From the NCBI RefSeq assembly GCF_932526225.1, contig NC_064042.1, forward strand, positions 8,714,540-8,778,539: a DNA stretch of 64,000 nucleotides. Reading direction: 5' to 3'. A program made the translations under genes and the position numbers. Source of the DNA: Nematostella vectensis. Taxonomy: Eukaryota > Cnidaria > Anthozoa > Actiniaria > Edwardsiidae. Shown one piece after another: positions 26,301-37,600 of this stretch. How positions within the stretch are numbered: the first letter of the stretch is position 1; the number at the start of each line of letters is the position of its first letter. The notes under the pieces were generated by a model. It was not told where the DNA came from and made no database searches. It was given only the letters and a program-made list of their open reading frames with translations.

Positions 26301-29219
26301 ATTGTGGACACCCATCCCATGCCAAAATTGTGGACACCCATCCCATGTCAAGTTCCTAGACACCCATCCCATGTCAAGTTCCTAGACACCCACCTGATGC
26401 TGAGCTTTGGAGTACTGGACAGCTCCTCATCTTGAATGTCAAGTGTGTTGTCGTAGTGACGGATTTCTAGATGAATGCGTCCCTGGACTTCAGTGTCCGC
26501 ATGGACATGTCGTAATGGGAACCATGTATCTGAATGATATTTGTAAAGATCTTCTTTTCTTATTGCAACCTGACAAGAAAAATGATTACTTTCAGAACAA
26601 CTAAAATTTCCAAACTTTTTTTATCTTACTGTTTTTCTTTGAAAACCCTCTGAGAGGTGGTTACCTCAGTTACAAGAAATTATGGTGGTAGGGAAATTGA
26701 TTAAAAGCTCATATCTTCCTTTGAAAATTTTGGTATGTAGTAGGCTTGCAGCCAGAATTTTGGTTGTGTGGTTTATTTACCCATTTAGTGGACCTTTTTT
26801 ATCTTATACTCATCTTAAATTTTTATTCTATATTTAAACTCATCTAAGATTGCAATATGGTACTCGTTTTTTTTTTCCATTTATTAGCAGTAGTTCTAGT
26901 CAAGAGAGTGGTTCTTCTGAATCCCCAGCCCCTCTGGCTATTGGTCTGTGAGCAGGCCCGTAGCCAGGGGGGGTCCGAAGGGTTCGGAAGAACCACCCCA
27001 TTCGACTGGAAGGTCCGCTCTGATGAAGGAAAATTGAGTACCACTGCAAGCTGGGACGAGCTTCCTAAGAGAAAATGGTCCGCTAAACGGGTAAACGAAC
27101 CCCCCCACTCAAAACCCTGGCTACGGGCGTGGTGAGGTAACAGGGGCACAGGGGCACAGGGTCCCCTAGAACTGGCCACCACCCACTTTCCAAGCTATAA
27201 CGTCCTCTTATACCAAAAATTCAGATTTTGGACACCACCATAAGAGCACTGTAAGTTGTCATACAAACCTTTCCCAGAACTGTGTCCCTGCCTATCAAAT
27301 CTGTGTCATATAAATAAAAACACAAAGAGCGGAAGTCCCTTGGCACCTCGAAGTGAACATCCTCACCAAAGAATGGACTGAAAAAACAGCAAGTGGTTAA
27401 AATAAATGTGAGATAGTCAGATCCGTTATGTGCAGATTATTCAATGTAGATGGCAAGGGGAAAAAAACATATTTATTCAAGCTTTTTATTGTTTTCCATA
27501 ATTTCCTCAAATGCATGCTTAAATACCGCATACAAGTTTACAGTGTGAGCAAGATAAGTTACTTAGATAAGAGAATTTAATCATTGCATGGATATAAACA
27601 TCATAAACCAATAGCAAAGACTGGCCACTATTTGAGCACTTGATCTGCTCACAAAAAGAGAGCTTCAGGGACTATCCTTACATACTTACCAAAATGTCTA
27701 AAAAACACTCCAAAACAAATAAATATATATTACTGGACACTAAATGTTCCTCTAGAAGGAGCCAATTCTCGATTCATTTTTTGGCTCTGTGTCAATTATT
27801 ATTAACCGCTAAATGTTTCCTTTAAAATATTGGAAGATTATAGGTGCTGTAGTAAGGGTAGAAAATAACTGTCTAGTAAAATACTTGAGTGATATCATTT
27901 GTTAGAGCTCCTCTTTCCAGGATTTTTAAGAAAGAAAAGTACTTATACTAGAATCACTCATTCACCACTCATTACCGTCATCATTCGACAGGTGATATAA
28001 AATATATTGCACGAGGGCAAATAATCCTAAAGTTTTGTTATCTAAGCGGCTTAAATCAAACTCGATTCTTTTCTACAAAACTCACTTCCTCGTTATTTGT
28101 ATTATCATTTGTTAGAGCTACTCTTTCCGGGATTTTTTTGAAAAAGAAAAGTACTTATACTAGAATCACTCATTCACCACTCATTACCGTCATCATTCGA
28201 CAGGTGATATAAAATATATTGTACGAGGGCAAATAATCCTAAAGTTTTGTTATCTAAGCGGCTTAAATCAAACTCGGTTCTTTTCTACAAAACTCACTTC
28301 CTCGTTATTTGTATTAGAGGTGAGAACTCCAACAACAAAACTTTCCAAAGGATTTGTTTACAAAAACTCTCACGCGGCATTGTATGTTTTCCATTTGAGA
28401 GCACAGAGGTTTCAACGTAAACAATGGTGCAAATTGGGTACGATTTTTAGATAAAAAACACTAATCAAGAGAGTTTTATAGTATGTTTTACGGCCTTGTA
28501 GTAAATCTAGCTAGAATAATTAGTATAGTATTATGATGAGAATGTCAATAATACAAAAGTTTATACAAAAATACAAGAGTTAATCTTCTCCGGTCTAGAG
28601 CGCGAATAAATTTAGAGAAAGTTATTACTTGTATGAACACACGAAAGCAGCTTAGTGTTTAGCTATCTTGTATTGATGAACAAATACAGAATGAATACGA
28701 TTTAAAAAAAATATCAGTACTTTAAGGGACGGCATAGGTCTCAGATCTATCGAATCTAAACCATGTATTCATAAATCAGAATTATCCTCTCACTAAGAAG
28801 CAAGCACTATTTGAATGGCGCTCGCTTACAAAGCAAAACAAACTCTCCACGCACATTCAACCACAATCATATACGCTGTACGATATTCAGGCTAGATTAC
28901 AAACCAAACTAATCTACTCTAGCGTAAACACAGACATGAAACTTAACATGGTATTCAAAAACTTCACGGTTTTTATACCTCAACGATTTCTCTACGGTGC
29001 TCGTGCGAAAAACTTCTTCTTGGTCGAGAGTAACAACACAGTACGAGTTCCGTAGCGAGCGGGGTTCTTTGCGGGATAACAGATTTTTGGCTTCACCTGA
29101 AATCAAAGGAAGTTAATAGGTGTATTGAGAAGGAAATAACGTCGCAATCGGAACTTACCAATACGAATTTTTAAAGTCTCTTCAACTCGTACATCTTGCA
29201 AGTTTACCCCAGCCGCCAT
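14360..29219 (-). CDS. RASA3: Ras GTPase-activating protein, GAP1 family (RASA2/RASA3 type), 25 exons
   Basis: Exons, 5' to 3': 29219-29159, 29096-28979, 27377-27269, 26569-26394, 24857-24771, 24309-24237, 23986-23952, 23227-23176, 23094-23045, 22781-22622, 22022-21924, 21614-21565, 21379-21265, 20265-20191, 19768-19645, 19573-19468, 18912-18835, 18693-18613, 18216-18143, 17620-17431, 16978-16908, 16258-16169, 15611-15564, 15273-15167, 14559-14360. All junctions are GT-AG and in phase, for about 809 residues (human RASA3 is 834). Domains: C2A at about 1-115, C2B at about 155-255, RasGAP at about 340-570 with the arginine finger in TLFRGNSL (R364) and FLRFFAPAI near 477-484, PH from about 575, and a Btk zinc motif (HPEAY...WLCC...C). 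The C2 and PH domains bind membrane lipids so the GAP can inactivate Ras. Exon 16 is one base short (about 19500), shifting the frame just after FLRFFAPAI. Everything downstream is otherwise intact, so a sequence error or a recent allelic break is likelier than an old pseudogene. Assignment to RASA3 rather than RASA2 is uncertain. Confidence 0.92.
14750..14955. repeat. ~49-bp tandem repeat, 4 copies (RASA intron 24)
   Basis: Repeated units built on actactactagaaaataaac followed by aactaagcagcacaataat. They sit inside the last intron. Confidence 0.85.
15056..15172. repeat. Diverged duplicate of RASA exon 24 edge and donor
   Basis: The real exon end and donor (genomic aattaccttgcagctcgtcg, 15161 onward) is echoed 102 bases away at 15058-15080 (gattatcttgcaactcgtca). 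On the minus strand both read as K-hydrophobic-DELQ. The spacing is a multiple of three and the interval has no stop, so intron retention would stay in frame through both. Confidence 0.6.
15376..15540. repeat. ~70-bp tandem repeat in RASA intron 23
   Basis: About two and a half copies of gataaccggtttgaactgttccgc and cagtgttagataacaggctagacctgttt. Confidence 0.8.
15964..16104. mobile_element. Short TIR element (MITE-like) in RASA intron 22
   Basis: ggccattccagctataagctt at the left is matched by the reverse complement of aagtttgtagctggaatggcc at the right. The interior is rich in CGCGCG. It is about 140 bases long and non-coding. Confidence 0.55.
16330..16690. repeat. Degenerate ~75-bp repeats in RASA intron 21
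   Basis: Successive blocks of the form gcgggagttatccgagtggaaat are spaced roughly 70-80 bases apart. At 16668-16685 a block gccgtgatcctagaacagac resembles the exon 22 acceptor region (gccatgatcctgggaacgga at 16248), suggesting another copied exon edge. Confidence 0.5.
17050..17480. repeat. 96-bp tandem repeat built from the RASA exon 20 (PH) end and its donor
   Basis: The last roughly 40 bases of the PH exon plus the donor (genomic tcttaccagcttctgtttaa) recur at 17145, 17242 and 17338 and in a degraded form near 17050. The period is 96-97 bases. The true edge is at 17431. Each complete copy keeps a usable-looking GTAAG donor; the intronic part of each unit carries in-frame stop codons. Confidence 0.9.
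17770..18090 (-). mobile_element. SINE-like sequence in RASA intron 19
   Basis: The block cccagataaggacataaagctggaggt and the following pyrimidine-rich stretch resemble the body of the tRNA-type SINE at 55740-56050 (cggataaggacactaaactggaggt). The promoter-box portion is diverged. Strand is uncertain. Confidence 0.45.
18298..18600. repeat. 25-bp minisatellite filling RASA intron 18
   Basis: About twelve copies of tagtttaatgggatgcctgtgtttc with small variations occupy most of the 396-base intron. They stop within about 15 bases of the exon 18 donor (18612). Confidence 0.9.
19757..19910. repeat. Tandem copies of the RASA exon 15 acceptor edge
   Basis: The genomic motif cagattcgcct, which is the exon 15 start plus its acceptor AG, occurs at 19760, 19806 and 19852, with a degraded copy at 19902. 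Spacing is 46, 46 and 50. Only the first adjoins the exon body. Confidence 0.85.
20778..21235. repeat. ~120-bp tandem repeat, 4 copies, in RASA intron 13
   Basis: Units containing tcgacgattctcgcatggta, tgactatcgtggaactttg and agaatgtgtcgcactataaag start near 20793, 20911, 21034 and 21157. Confidence 0.9.
22190..22665. repeat. ~71-bp tandem repeat built from the RASA exon 10 end and its donor
   Basis: The real edge (genomic taccttatgtccttcaatct, donor at 22621/22622) is copied at about 22548, 22477, 22407, 22331, 22258 and 22192. These copies become less faithful with distance. Several retain the GTA donor and the exon-derived agtatggcttc segment. Confidence 0.88.
23386..23584. mobile_element. 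Palindromic MITE in RASA intron 7
   Basis: aataccctgctagcagag and tcctgtttgtttctatc at the left pair with gatagaaacaaacagga and ctctgctagcagggtat at the right. An inner pair (ctgttctttcgcg and cgcaaaagaacag) extends the hairpin. The total length is about 195 bases. Confidence 0.78.
24958..26393. repeat. 26-bp minisatellite, ~55 copies, abutting the RASA exon 4 donor
   Basis: The unit ggacacccatcccatgtcaagtttgt is repeated with small variants across about 1.44 kb, filling nearly all of intron 4. The last unit runs into the exon 4 donor itself, whose sequence (minus strand cag|gtgggtgtctagg) is a variant of the repeat. Because no unit carries stops, long frames appear on both strands; these are not genes. 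Confidence 0.95.
26956..27128. mobile_element. MITE with GCCCGTAGCCAGGG ends (RASA intron 3)
   Basis: gcccgtagccaggg at 26956-26969 is perfectly inverted at 27115-27128 (ccctggctacgggc), with G- and C-rich runs inside each end. No coding frame. Confidence 0.7.
27891..28318. repeat. ~213-bp tandem duplication (RASA intron 2)
   Basis: Two nearly identical head-to-tail copies begin tatcatttgttagagct at about 27893 and 28106. A few substitutions separate them, so the duplication is recent. Confidence 0.92.
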
Positions 29220-29508
29220 GACGAGCCATCCTTGTCACGTGATGTGATTTGTGCGCGCTAATTGGCTAAAATCCTTTTATAACCTTGAAAAGCAAGCCTG
29301 GAAAGTTGTCATATACATACATATATTCCAGTTATGTTTTTACCAAAGTCATTTCTTATATTCAAAATGTAAAATTAGTGTCATTCTTATAAAATATTTC
29401 GTATTGTCTACTTAGCATTGAATTGATCAATTCGTTGCTTCTAGAGGATAGTGATGGGGACGGGTTGTAGTGTACGAATGCATGTTTTTCCTGGCTCGAA
29501 CTTTTTTA
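29220..29508. other. Upstream region of the RASA-type gene
   Basis: About 290 bases 5' of the start codon. No TATA box or other promoter motif is convincing. The start ATG at 29219 opens [10 protein letters not shown] and is the only one in frame before the C2A domain. Confidence 0.4.
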
Positions 29509-29959
29509 ACAGGGTCTGGATGATGTGGGGGTCTGTCGGTAGTCAGTTAAAATTTCCATTATTTGTCGTTAGTCGGTAAGAATGATCAGTCTTTGTCGGT
29601 AGTCGGTGAATCTAAGCTAGTATTCGCTTTTGTACCAGATTTCGTGTATAAACAAGATTAAACATTATTTATGGTTGATTAGTAATTAATAACTTATTGA
29701 TAATAAATTAATTATGGATTAATAATTGACTGAAATGTTGATGCAACAGGAAATACATAGTTCAAATTCTGAAATGGCCGTATTTAAGTAGATTGACGAT
29801 GGAAGTAAAGAGTAAAGATACCGGAAATAACAAAGTGTCGGTGGTCGGCAAATATTTTTTTCTCTCGCTAGTCACTATTTTTTTTTAAATATTTTGTCGG
29901 TAGTCAGTTACTTTTTAAGCCGTTTGTCGCTAGTCGGTTAACCCCATCCAGACCCTGTT
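29509..29959. mobile_element. MITE with AACAGGGTCTGGATG ends
   Basis: aacagggtctggatg at 29509 is inverted at the right end (catccagaccctgtt, about 29945-29959). The interior is a degenerate series of gtcggtagtcggt words, which probably grew as an internal minisatellite. Non-coding. Confidence 0.7.
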
Positions 29960-30439
29960 TTTCACGGCCAGTTGAAATATCTTGAATTTCACTAATCCTT
30001 TCATCCAAGACATGTTATTATCATTATTTTCTTTTAGAAATTTGGCTTTCGCTTTATTATCGCTCTCGCTCTCAGCATGTAGATTGCTATCAAACAATTG
30101 GCAGAACCTAAGTCTATTTATATTTAAAAGGGCCTATTTTTACAGCCTACATGTTATCATCCTAGCAAATAACCGTGTGGGAAAATGTATCTATTTTATC
30201 GTTTTATACCTTCAGGAACCCTGTATGGGATATTTTGAAATTCTCAATTAATCGTTCCAGGGCAATTGTTTCATTATTCCAGTGCAATATGGATGGTTAA
30301 TGGGAACCGCATATTTCTTATTTCTAGACTGGTAAAACAACAAACAAGATTGAATTGCCAAGAAAAAGATTGTGGCTACTACTGACAGAATTTGGCAGAC
30401 GATAGGATCGACTTTGGATACATACACTCTTATCTTTTT

Positions 30440-30745
30440 TTAAGAACGTCTAACGTTCTTATTTTGGGGACATTTACACGTAAAGGCTGAATATGTTTAT
30501 AACAATGTTCTTAGTCTTTAGTATATATAATGATATAATACCCAATAAATTATTTGGAAGAAAATCACACTAATGATCAGTATAATAAGATAATAAGGTT
30601 GTTACTATGAGCACAATTTGATTCTGCATTTTAGAACGCACCAGGACTAAAAAAGAATGTTTCTGCTATCTGAGCCTCAGCATGTTCTTAGCATTTTCTT
30701 AAAATTTGGTGAAATCTCAGGTTGGACGTGCTTATAAAAAAGGTC
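30440..30745 (+). mobile_element. Interspersed repeat, copy A
   Basis: Starting with taagaacgtct and ending near aaaggtcctt, this segment is the reverse-complement counterpart of 48718-49018. Shared words include the ggctgaatatgtt, gagcacaatttgattctgcatttta and agcatgttcttagca regions. Confidence 0.65.
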
Positions 30746-30759
30746 CTTATAGAAAAAGA

Positions 30760-31410
30760 GTGTACTGCAAAGATGCCCTCCTTGCCCGAGTTGATCCTGT
30801 CAAGTTCATCGTTATTTCAGAGTCTGACATCTGTTCCTCACAACTTTTGATCTCGGCCCTCATACTTTTATATTATTTTGTGTAAAAAGGGTTAGGTTTT
30901 TTCAAACATCACCCCCCCCCCCCCATCAAAAATCAAATGGACCGCCCCTAAGGATGCCTGTGAAGGAATATACATTTGTATATATTTGTTTTTGTTAAGA
31001 ATATTTTTCTGTATAAAATGGGATAATGTCCAACGTATAAAACAAAATACGTATATCCCTTTGTGGATTTACAGGCTCCACCACTGTTTAGAAGTTTATT
31101 TCCTTGTTAACTGATAATAAACTGTATCGGTAAATCCAAATGTTATATACTGAAGGCTATAAGTAACTATATTATGGTTTATGAAGACAAAAGTATTAAA
31201 TACATTGGTAATTTGGCTTAATATTTAATCTGTATTTGTTCCTACAAGCTAGATCACCTCAGTAAAATATTTACAGCGCCCCCGCCCCCCCCCCCCCCCC
31301 CCCCATCCTTTGAAGGTTCGGAGCACCCCTTTTGGTGGTTCAAGACTTTTGAAGCCCCCCCAATATCTTCTCTCCCCCTCGCACGTTGTATTTAATGAAC
31401 ACTCCCTTAT
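30760..31410 (-). mobile_element. Fragments related to the 9.2-11.7 kb element (inverted)
   Basis: 30768-30985 matches the reverse complement of 11146-11530. 31060-31410 matches the reverse complement of about 9217-9600 and ends in the same gaacactccc terminus. Poly-C tracts at 30912 and 31287 correspond to G tracts in the other copy. The middle is rearranged or deleted. Confidence 0.55.
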
Positions 31411-31605
31411 TTTCCATGGTTGTAGCAAGGTTTTGGGCCACCTGTGGTACATGGAGTTCGCGGGATACCTATGTTATTTGAACCACGCGTGTGGCTGGTG
31501 CGAGTGATCTTTATTTTGGATGACGGAGAGTCGACATTGTTTATCCAGTTGTAAAAAGTGTAAATATTTTATGCTAGTAAAGAATTGTTATGAAAGAAGC
31601 GAGAA

Positions 31606-34600
31606 ATGATTTGTATTATTCTTGTCGCTGGCCACGGGACTCTACTAGAGAGAGAGATCAAGGTAAAGTCAAGCACGATTGTACATTTCTTTGAACGCGT
31701 TCGTTCCGTTTGTTTTGCCCCCCCCCCCCCCTCCCCTTTTGGATTTTTTTTTGGTATCTTTCACGCTTTATACTTCTAAACGATTGCTACATCTATTGTT
31801 CATTTTACTTTGATGAATGTAAGTTTATTTGCTTTATTTGGCTATCAAATGTGATCCACGTATAATAAAAGTAGCAATTTTATTTTTAAATGCCTAAACT
31901 TGTATAGTACCGCAGCGCCAATGGCCGAAGAGTAGCTAACCCCTCCCCCACCCCCCTCCTCCTCATCTTTTATCTCAATGACCTGAAGAATGCTGTGCTC
32001 CCCCTCCAGCCTTCTTCACTGTCTCTGTCCCCCCCCCCCCCCCCCTAGGTATTTTGGGCTGGCTACCACCATGGGCTGGGTTCTTTGAAAGCAAGTTTGC
32101 TCTTACCCAGGAATGGATGCCCGTTTTATCCAGTCGAATGTCGAGATAACCATACTTATCCCTGGTTTAGCGCTATCCTGCTTTTCAGGAACCAGCCTCT
32201 GATATTCAGCTAATGTTTGAAAAGTCATGTGAATGTCGAACAATTTGTATTTGTCGCCCTGCATCTTTGTCTGTCTTATGTTGTCACTCTATTCTTAGAA
32301 TGACCTATCAGGAGAATACTCAGAACTTCAAGGGGTCCCAAAGGCACTACTACCTGGAGTGGGTGGCAAGCGTATTTTGGATTTCTGGTGGGAAGCCATA
32401 AAAATGTAAGTGTCTTGTTGTTGGGTGTTTTTGTACCATACCTTATGCCTACATTAAATAGGTTTTTATGACATGTATGTTTTAAAGAAGGCCAATCAAG
32501 TCGCTATTTTTCACAAAAGGCATCCATTTTCATCGGCTAATTCAAATGGGTAACCAAGTTATTTTTAATCAAATTTTGCCAACCAAGTATCGGACTTCAT
32601 TCCTAGATTGTTATTTTGAAGTTTGCTTGCAAATAAACCCCTATATTTTCAATTATAAACAATAATAAAAGAGTGGTTGATCAACATTTTTTAATGCAAA
32701 CAAGATAAGTACATTGTTTCAGTTGTAATATTATCTTACATTATGCATTAATATCTAAATACTGCATGCTTCAATCCTGTCACTCACTCACTATCCATTT
32801 ACATTTCCACTTATTAGCGGGTATAGGATGCCGCATGGAGTTACGCAGAATTATTCAAAACACTTTTCCAGGCTTTGCTGTCTGCTGTCAAGCCTTCCGT
32901 CAGGCCCAACACATATTATGCCAAGCTCCTCATGAACACACAGTGTGACTAAGTCAAGCTTTGAAATTGATTTCAAGACCTGTGGATTATTAAAGGACAG
33001 ATGCTCAAGAAATAAGCATTAAAATTTTTTTAAGTAATCAATGACGTCAAATGTGTGTCTGTACTCTAATAACCAGCTCTCATATTTTACCAGTGTTGTA
33101 TAAATGCTATTCTAATCAATATTTTTAAATTTTGCGTGGTTTAGGAGACAGCTGTTTAGTGAGGTGTACCTGGTGACAAATGCTGACAAGTAAGGCTGGT
33201 GCAAATGATGTCAGTAGACAGCCACTAAATTGTGAGACTTTTTCAGTGGCAAACTTGCGACAAAATAAATACGAAATGACTGAGGCTGCTATGTCAGAAA
33301 GTAGGGTTGGCAGACAGGAAGGGGAAGGGTGGGCTCTTGCCTCTCCAACTTTTTTTTTACATGAATGTGCAGTTTTTACATGTATGTGTAGCTAAATAGT
33401 ATTACAAGTATTATAAATCGATTGCTTGATAAAAGACCATATTATACATTTACATCTGTTTGAATAATTTTTATCTATACTCTATGTCAAATCTTTTCAT
33501 TGTCTCTCCACCCCCCCCCCCCCTCCCCCCGTATCCCTGGCCACGCCACCCCCACTTTTGGGACCATTCAGCTGCTCCATGGAAATTGATTAAAAAATAA
33601 AACCTTTCAATGAAAGTAAGTCTTTTCTGCCTTATTCATAATAACTGGCTTTTTGTTGCTATTTTTTAATATTAAAATCAAGTTTGACACCAAAAGAGTA
33701 CAAGTTGCCTACACATCTACCTGGTATTGAATATTAAACCAAAAAAAATGTCCACATTTTTTTTGAAAAAGATCTAGGCAAAGTTTTAAAAAAGAACCCT
33801 GAGTATCCTCAGACCCCCTTTACACCTTGCTTGTATCAATGTTCCCCCCACCCTATTTGGGTCAATATGAGTATCCTCAGACCCCCTTTACACCTTGCTT
33901 GTATCAATGTTCTCCCCACCCTATTTGGGTCAATATGAGTATCCTCAGACCCCCTTTACACCTTGCTTGTATCAATGTTCCTCCCACCCTATTTGGGTCA
34001 ATATGAGTATCTTCAGACCCCCTTTACACCTTGCTTGTATCAATGTTTCTCCCACCCTATTTGGGTCAATATGAGTATCCTCAGACCCCCTTTACACCTT
34101 GCTTGTATCAATGTTCCTCCCACCCTATTTGGGTCAATATGAGTATCCTCAGATCCCCTTTACACCTTGCTTGTATCAATGTTCCTCCCACCCTATTTGG
34201 GTCAATATGAGTATCCTCAGACCCCCTTTACACCTTGCTTGTATCAATGTTCCCCCCACCCTATTTGGGTCAATATGAGTATCCTCAGACCCCCTTTACA
34301 CCTTGCTTGTATCAATGTTCCCCCCACCCTATTTGGGTCAATATGAGTATCCTCAGACCCCCTTTACACCTTGCTTGTATCAATGTTCCTCCCACCCTAT
34401 TTGGGTCAATATGAGTATCCTCAGACCCCCTTTACACCTTGCTTGTATCAATGTTCCCCCCACCCTATTTGGGTCAATATGAGTATCCTCAGACCCCCTT
34501 TACACCTTGCTTGTATCAATGTTCCCCCCACCCTATTTGGGTCATTATGATATGCCAGAGTCTTTCTACGTAACAATCTCTAGGTTGTGCTCTTTGGTTT

Positions 34601-37600
34601 CAAAATTAGCTTTCTCCCTATTTTATTGTTTATTTGTCATTCCTGGAAGCATAGGCCACTGTTATTCCCTGAGCTGTAAGAAGCATGGGCAAGAAAACTC
34701 ATCTTTTCAATGTTACTTGTCATCATACACAGTAGCAATACAGAGAGCAAGTGGCCCCATCCTCCTTTGACATGTTTGCTGATGTTTTGGTTATTTTAAA
34801 GGTACAAGCACTATGAACGTTGGGCAACAGCTCACGACTTCCCAGTGGAAAATATAATCAATGATGGAACAACAACATTTGATTCAAGGTTTTTATTTTT
34901 TAATTATTCGTCTGTGCTGATTCTAACAAGAGCAATGGTTACCCAGACCTTATTATTCCTTCACTATTTCCTGTTCCCCTCTATACTACTGGTGGTATTT
35001 TGTTAGTGGTAGGTCTAGGGGTGCCAATGCTCCTTCAACCCTCTTCCTGAATTTATTTCAAAATATTTTATATGATGCCCCCCCCCCCCCCTTCGGTTTT
35101 ACCCCTGATGTATTTCTTTATTTCATGAGACCCTCTCCAAACTTTAACATGCTCTTTTTTGTGATAAACTAATTACCAAACATGACAAGATTGTTTGTGT
35201 AGCTGCATACTGATGTTTATAAAAGATATAAATTGATAACAATTACACATGTGATGTGATAAACAGCAACACATGTAAACTATATGATAAATATTAGACT
35301 CAGAGAAAAATGGTTTCTCTTTAAACATCTTGAAAGCCACTTTCAAACACAATTAAAATACTGTTAACTCCTTTAATTCATTAAATATCCTGAACTCTGT
35401 TTAAAAGTCCCTAAAACTATAAAACCTCTAAGTCACAATTTTTCTTTCTCTGACTGCTGTCGCTGCTGCTGATAATTACTATTCGCAGAAAGGAGAGAAT
35501 AGAACAAATGAAGAAGTATGGAATTTATTACTCAGAAAATGGGTGTGTATTTATTAAAATTAAACACTTAAACTAAAAATAAAATAACTCTTTGTAAGAT
35601 GCAATACTTTTTAAACCTAAGGGTGCCATTCAAAGCATCAATGACTGCATGCCCATGACACTACCACCTAAAAGGTTAGATGATTTTGATAATGATTATG
35701 TTGGAAAATATATGGGGTCAAGATCCCCTTTGCAAAGAGCTAGATCAGCCCCTGAATATAACACTTTACCATGAAAGAGCTCCGTCAGAAGCAAAATAAA
35801 GTCTTTTCTGATTGTGATTCGGAATTTGTTGACCTTTTCAGGCTTGGTGCTGTTGCTGATTTCGAGTTAGCAATTAGGAACAAGAACATACAGGATGACG
35901 TCATGGTGGTATGGTGATCATTAATTTTTAAGTGCATTCAAATGATCATTTAGTTTGAGTATTGTCACATATCATGGTTATCTTTGCATACAGGTTGCTG
36001 GAGACATGCTCTTTCAAGACAGGAATTTTGATATTGCTCAGGTGGTCAAGTACTTCAAGCTGAAGGTAACAATGATAACTTATTCGAAAAACAATCAGAA
36101 TCGGCTTGAACACCATAAACATTTTGAAAAAAAGTTCAGCCAATGATAAACGCATATTTGACGTATATTTGACCTCGTACGTGTAGTCGACCATTTTTGT
36201 CTGTCTATTAAGCGTGGGAACACCCTAACCTGATTGGCTGGAACTTTTTTTTAAATGTTTATGATGTTCAAGCCGGATCTGATTGGTCGAATTTGTTTCG
36301 CATGGCCCGCTTTCTGTGTCCTAACTGTAAGTGATGTCACACGACACAATGCTGTAGCAAACCATGGGATATTAGAGTGGCACAATACAGAAACATTAAA
36401 AAAAATATTGGGGGGCACAGCCACGCCCCTACTGGTCATTTCCTTATAGTTTTTGAAAATATTAGGAAGGGGGGCACGTGCCGCCAGTGCCCTACCCCCT
36501 GTAACGGCCCTGTGAAAGTTGAGTTTCAACAGCACTTCAGCAGTAAGGGATTTCACATGTCATGCTTTAACATCAAAATCATTTCCACACAAAAAAGCTT
36601 CGAATCCGTTTTTCTTTTCCGAATGTATTTGCATTTTTACATCCTATTTTTTTCGTTGTCCAAGAAAGACAGCTTTGGGGACCATTCATTGTTGAAAAGC
36701 GAATATAGAATATATTAGAGAATATATATTTTATATAGAGAAAGAATATATTTATTGGCCAGAGGGGTGTGTAGTTTATTACCGGTATTGGCCAAGGAAG
36801 GGTTGGATATTTTAAGTTGAATATACAAAGGGGGGCCTGAATCATAATGGCTCCAATAGCAGGCCTCTAAAAACACATACTTAGTAGATGAAGTTGAAAT
36901 ATTTGTCGATTTGAATGATTTTGTTCACCCAGCCGTTTCCTTTATTACAACAATGACTGGTCTCTTACTACAAGCTAATTCTTGTCAGAGGGAGGATTTT
37001 CATTGTTTGCATAGCAAAGATAAAAAATGAGCTTAATTAGACTAGCTGTGTATGACACTATTGTCATCTGTATAGTGTGGAGAATTGGCCATATATTACG
37101 AGATGGATCCTTCAGAGGCAACTGAGACACGTGGCATTGTCGAAGTCTGCCCTTCAACAAATAGGTAATCTTATAAATTATTTCAATATCAATGTTGTCT
37201 AAAACCTCCACAACATTCCCAAACTGACCATGACACATCTCTGCCGCCATTATAGATTGTGAGAGAGGGATAATTGTTTTATTCAAATCACACTAGTAAA
37301 TTGGCCAATTTGTATCGTTAATGTCGGGCTTCTTCTGGTAATTTGCCTTCTCTGGGCTTTCAGTAGGGTCACATCTTTTTTTGGCGATATTCATTTCTTT
37401 TGTATTTATGTGAAGAAAGTCGATCGTACTTAAAGATGTTTTTTGTTATGTTTCTCATTATCTTCATGTTTATTAGAATTCTTCGATTCCTGGAAAAGCC
37501 TCATCAAGATTCAACTCAATCAAGATTAGCAAGTGTGGTAAGCTGGGTGCATAGATACTTTGTGGAAGTATTTGTAAATTTGCCTTATATACAGCAACTC

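Noticed and set aside
24958-26393. CRISPR-like regular array
   Set aside because: Units are contiguous with no unique spacers, and the sequence is a eukaryotic intron.
24919-26435. Several overlapping long frames on both strands (up to 210 codons)
   Set aside because: They are products of the stop-free 26-bp minisatellite; frames of equal quality exist on both strands and in several phases.
34507-34770. 87-codon frame on the plus strand
   Set aside because: It begins inside the 68-bp array and runs through intron 3 of GKUP; there is no family resemblance.
36251-36556. 101-codon minus-strand frame
   Set aside because: It covers an interspersed repeat that also occurs at 45303; no protein similarity.
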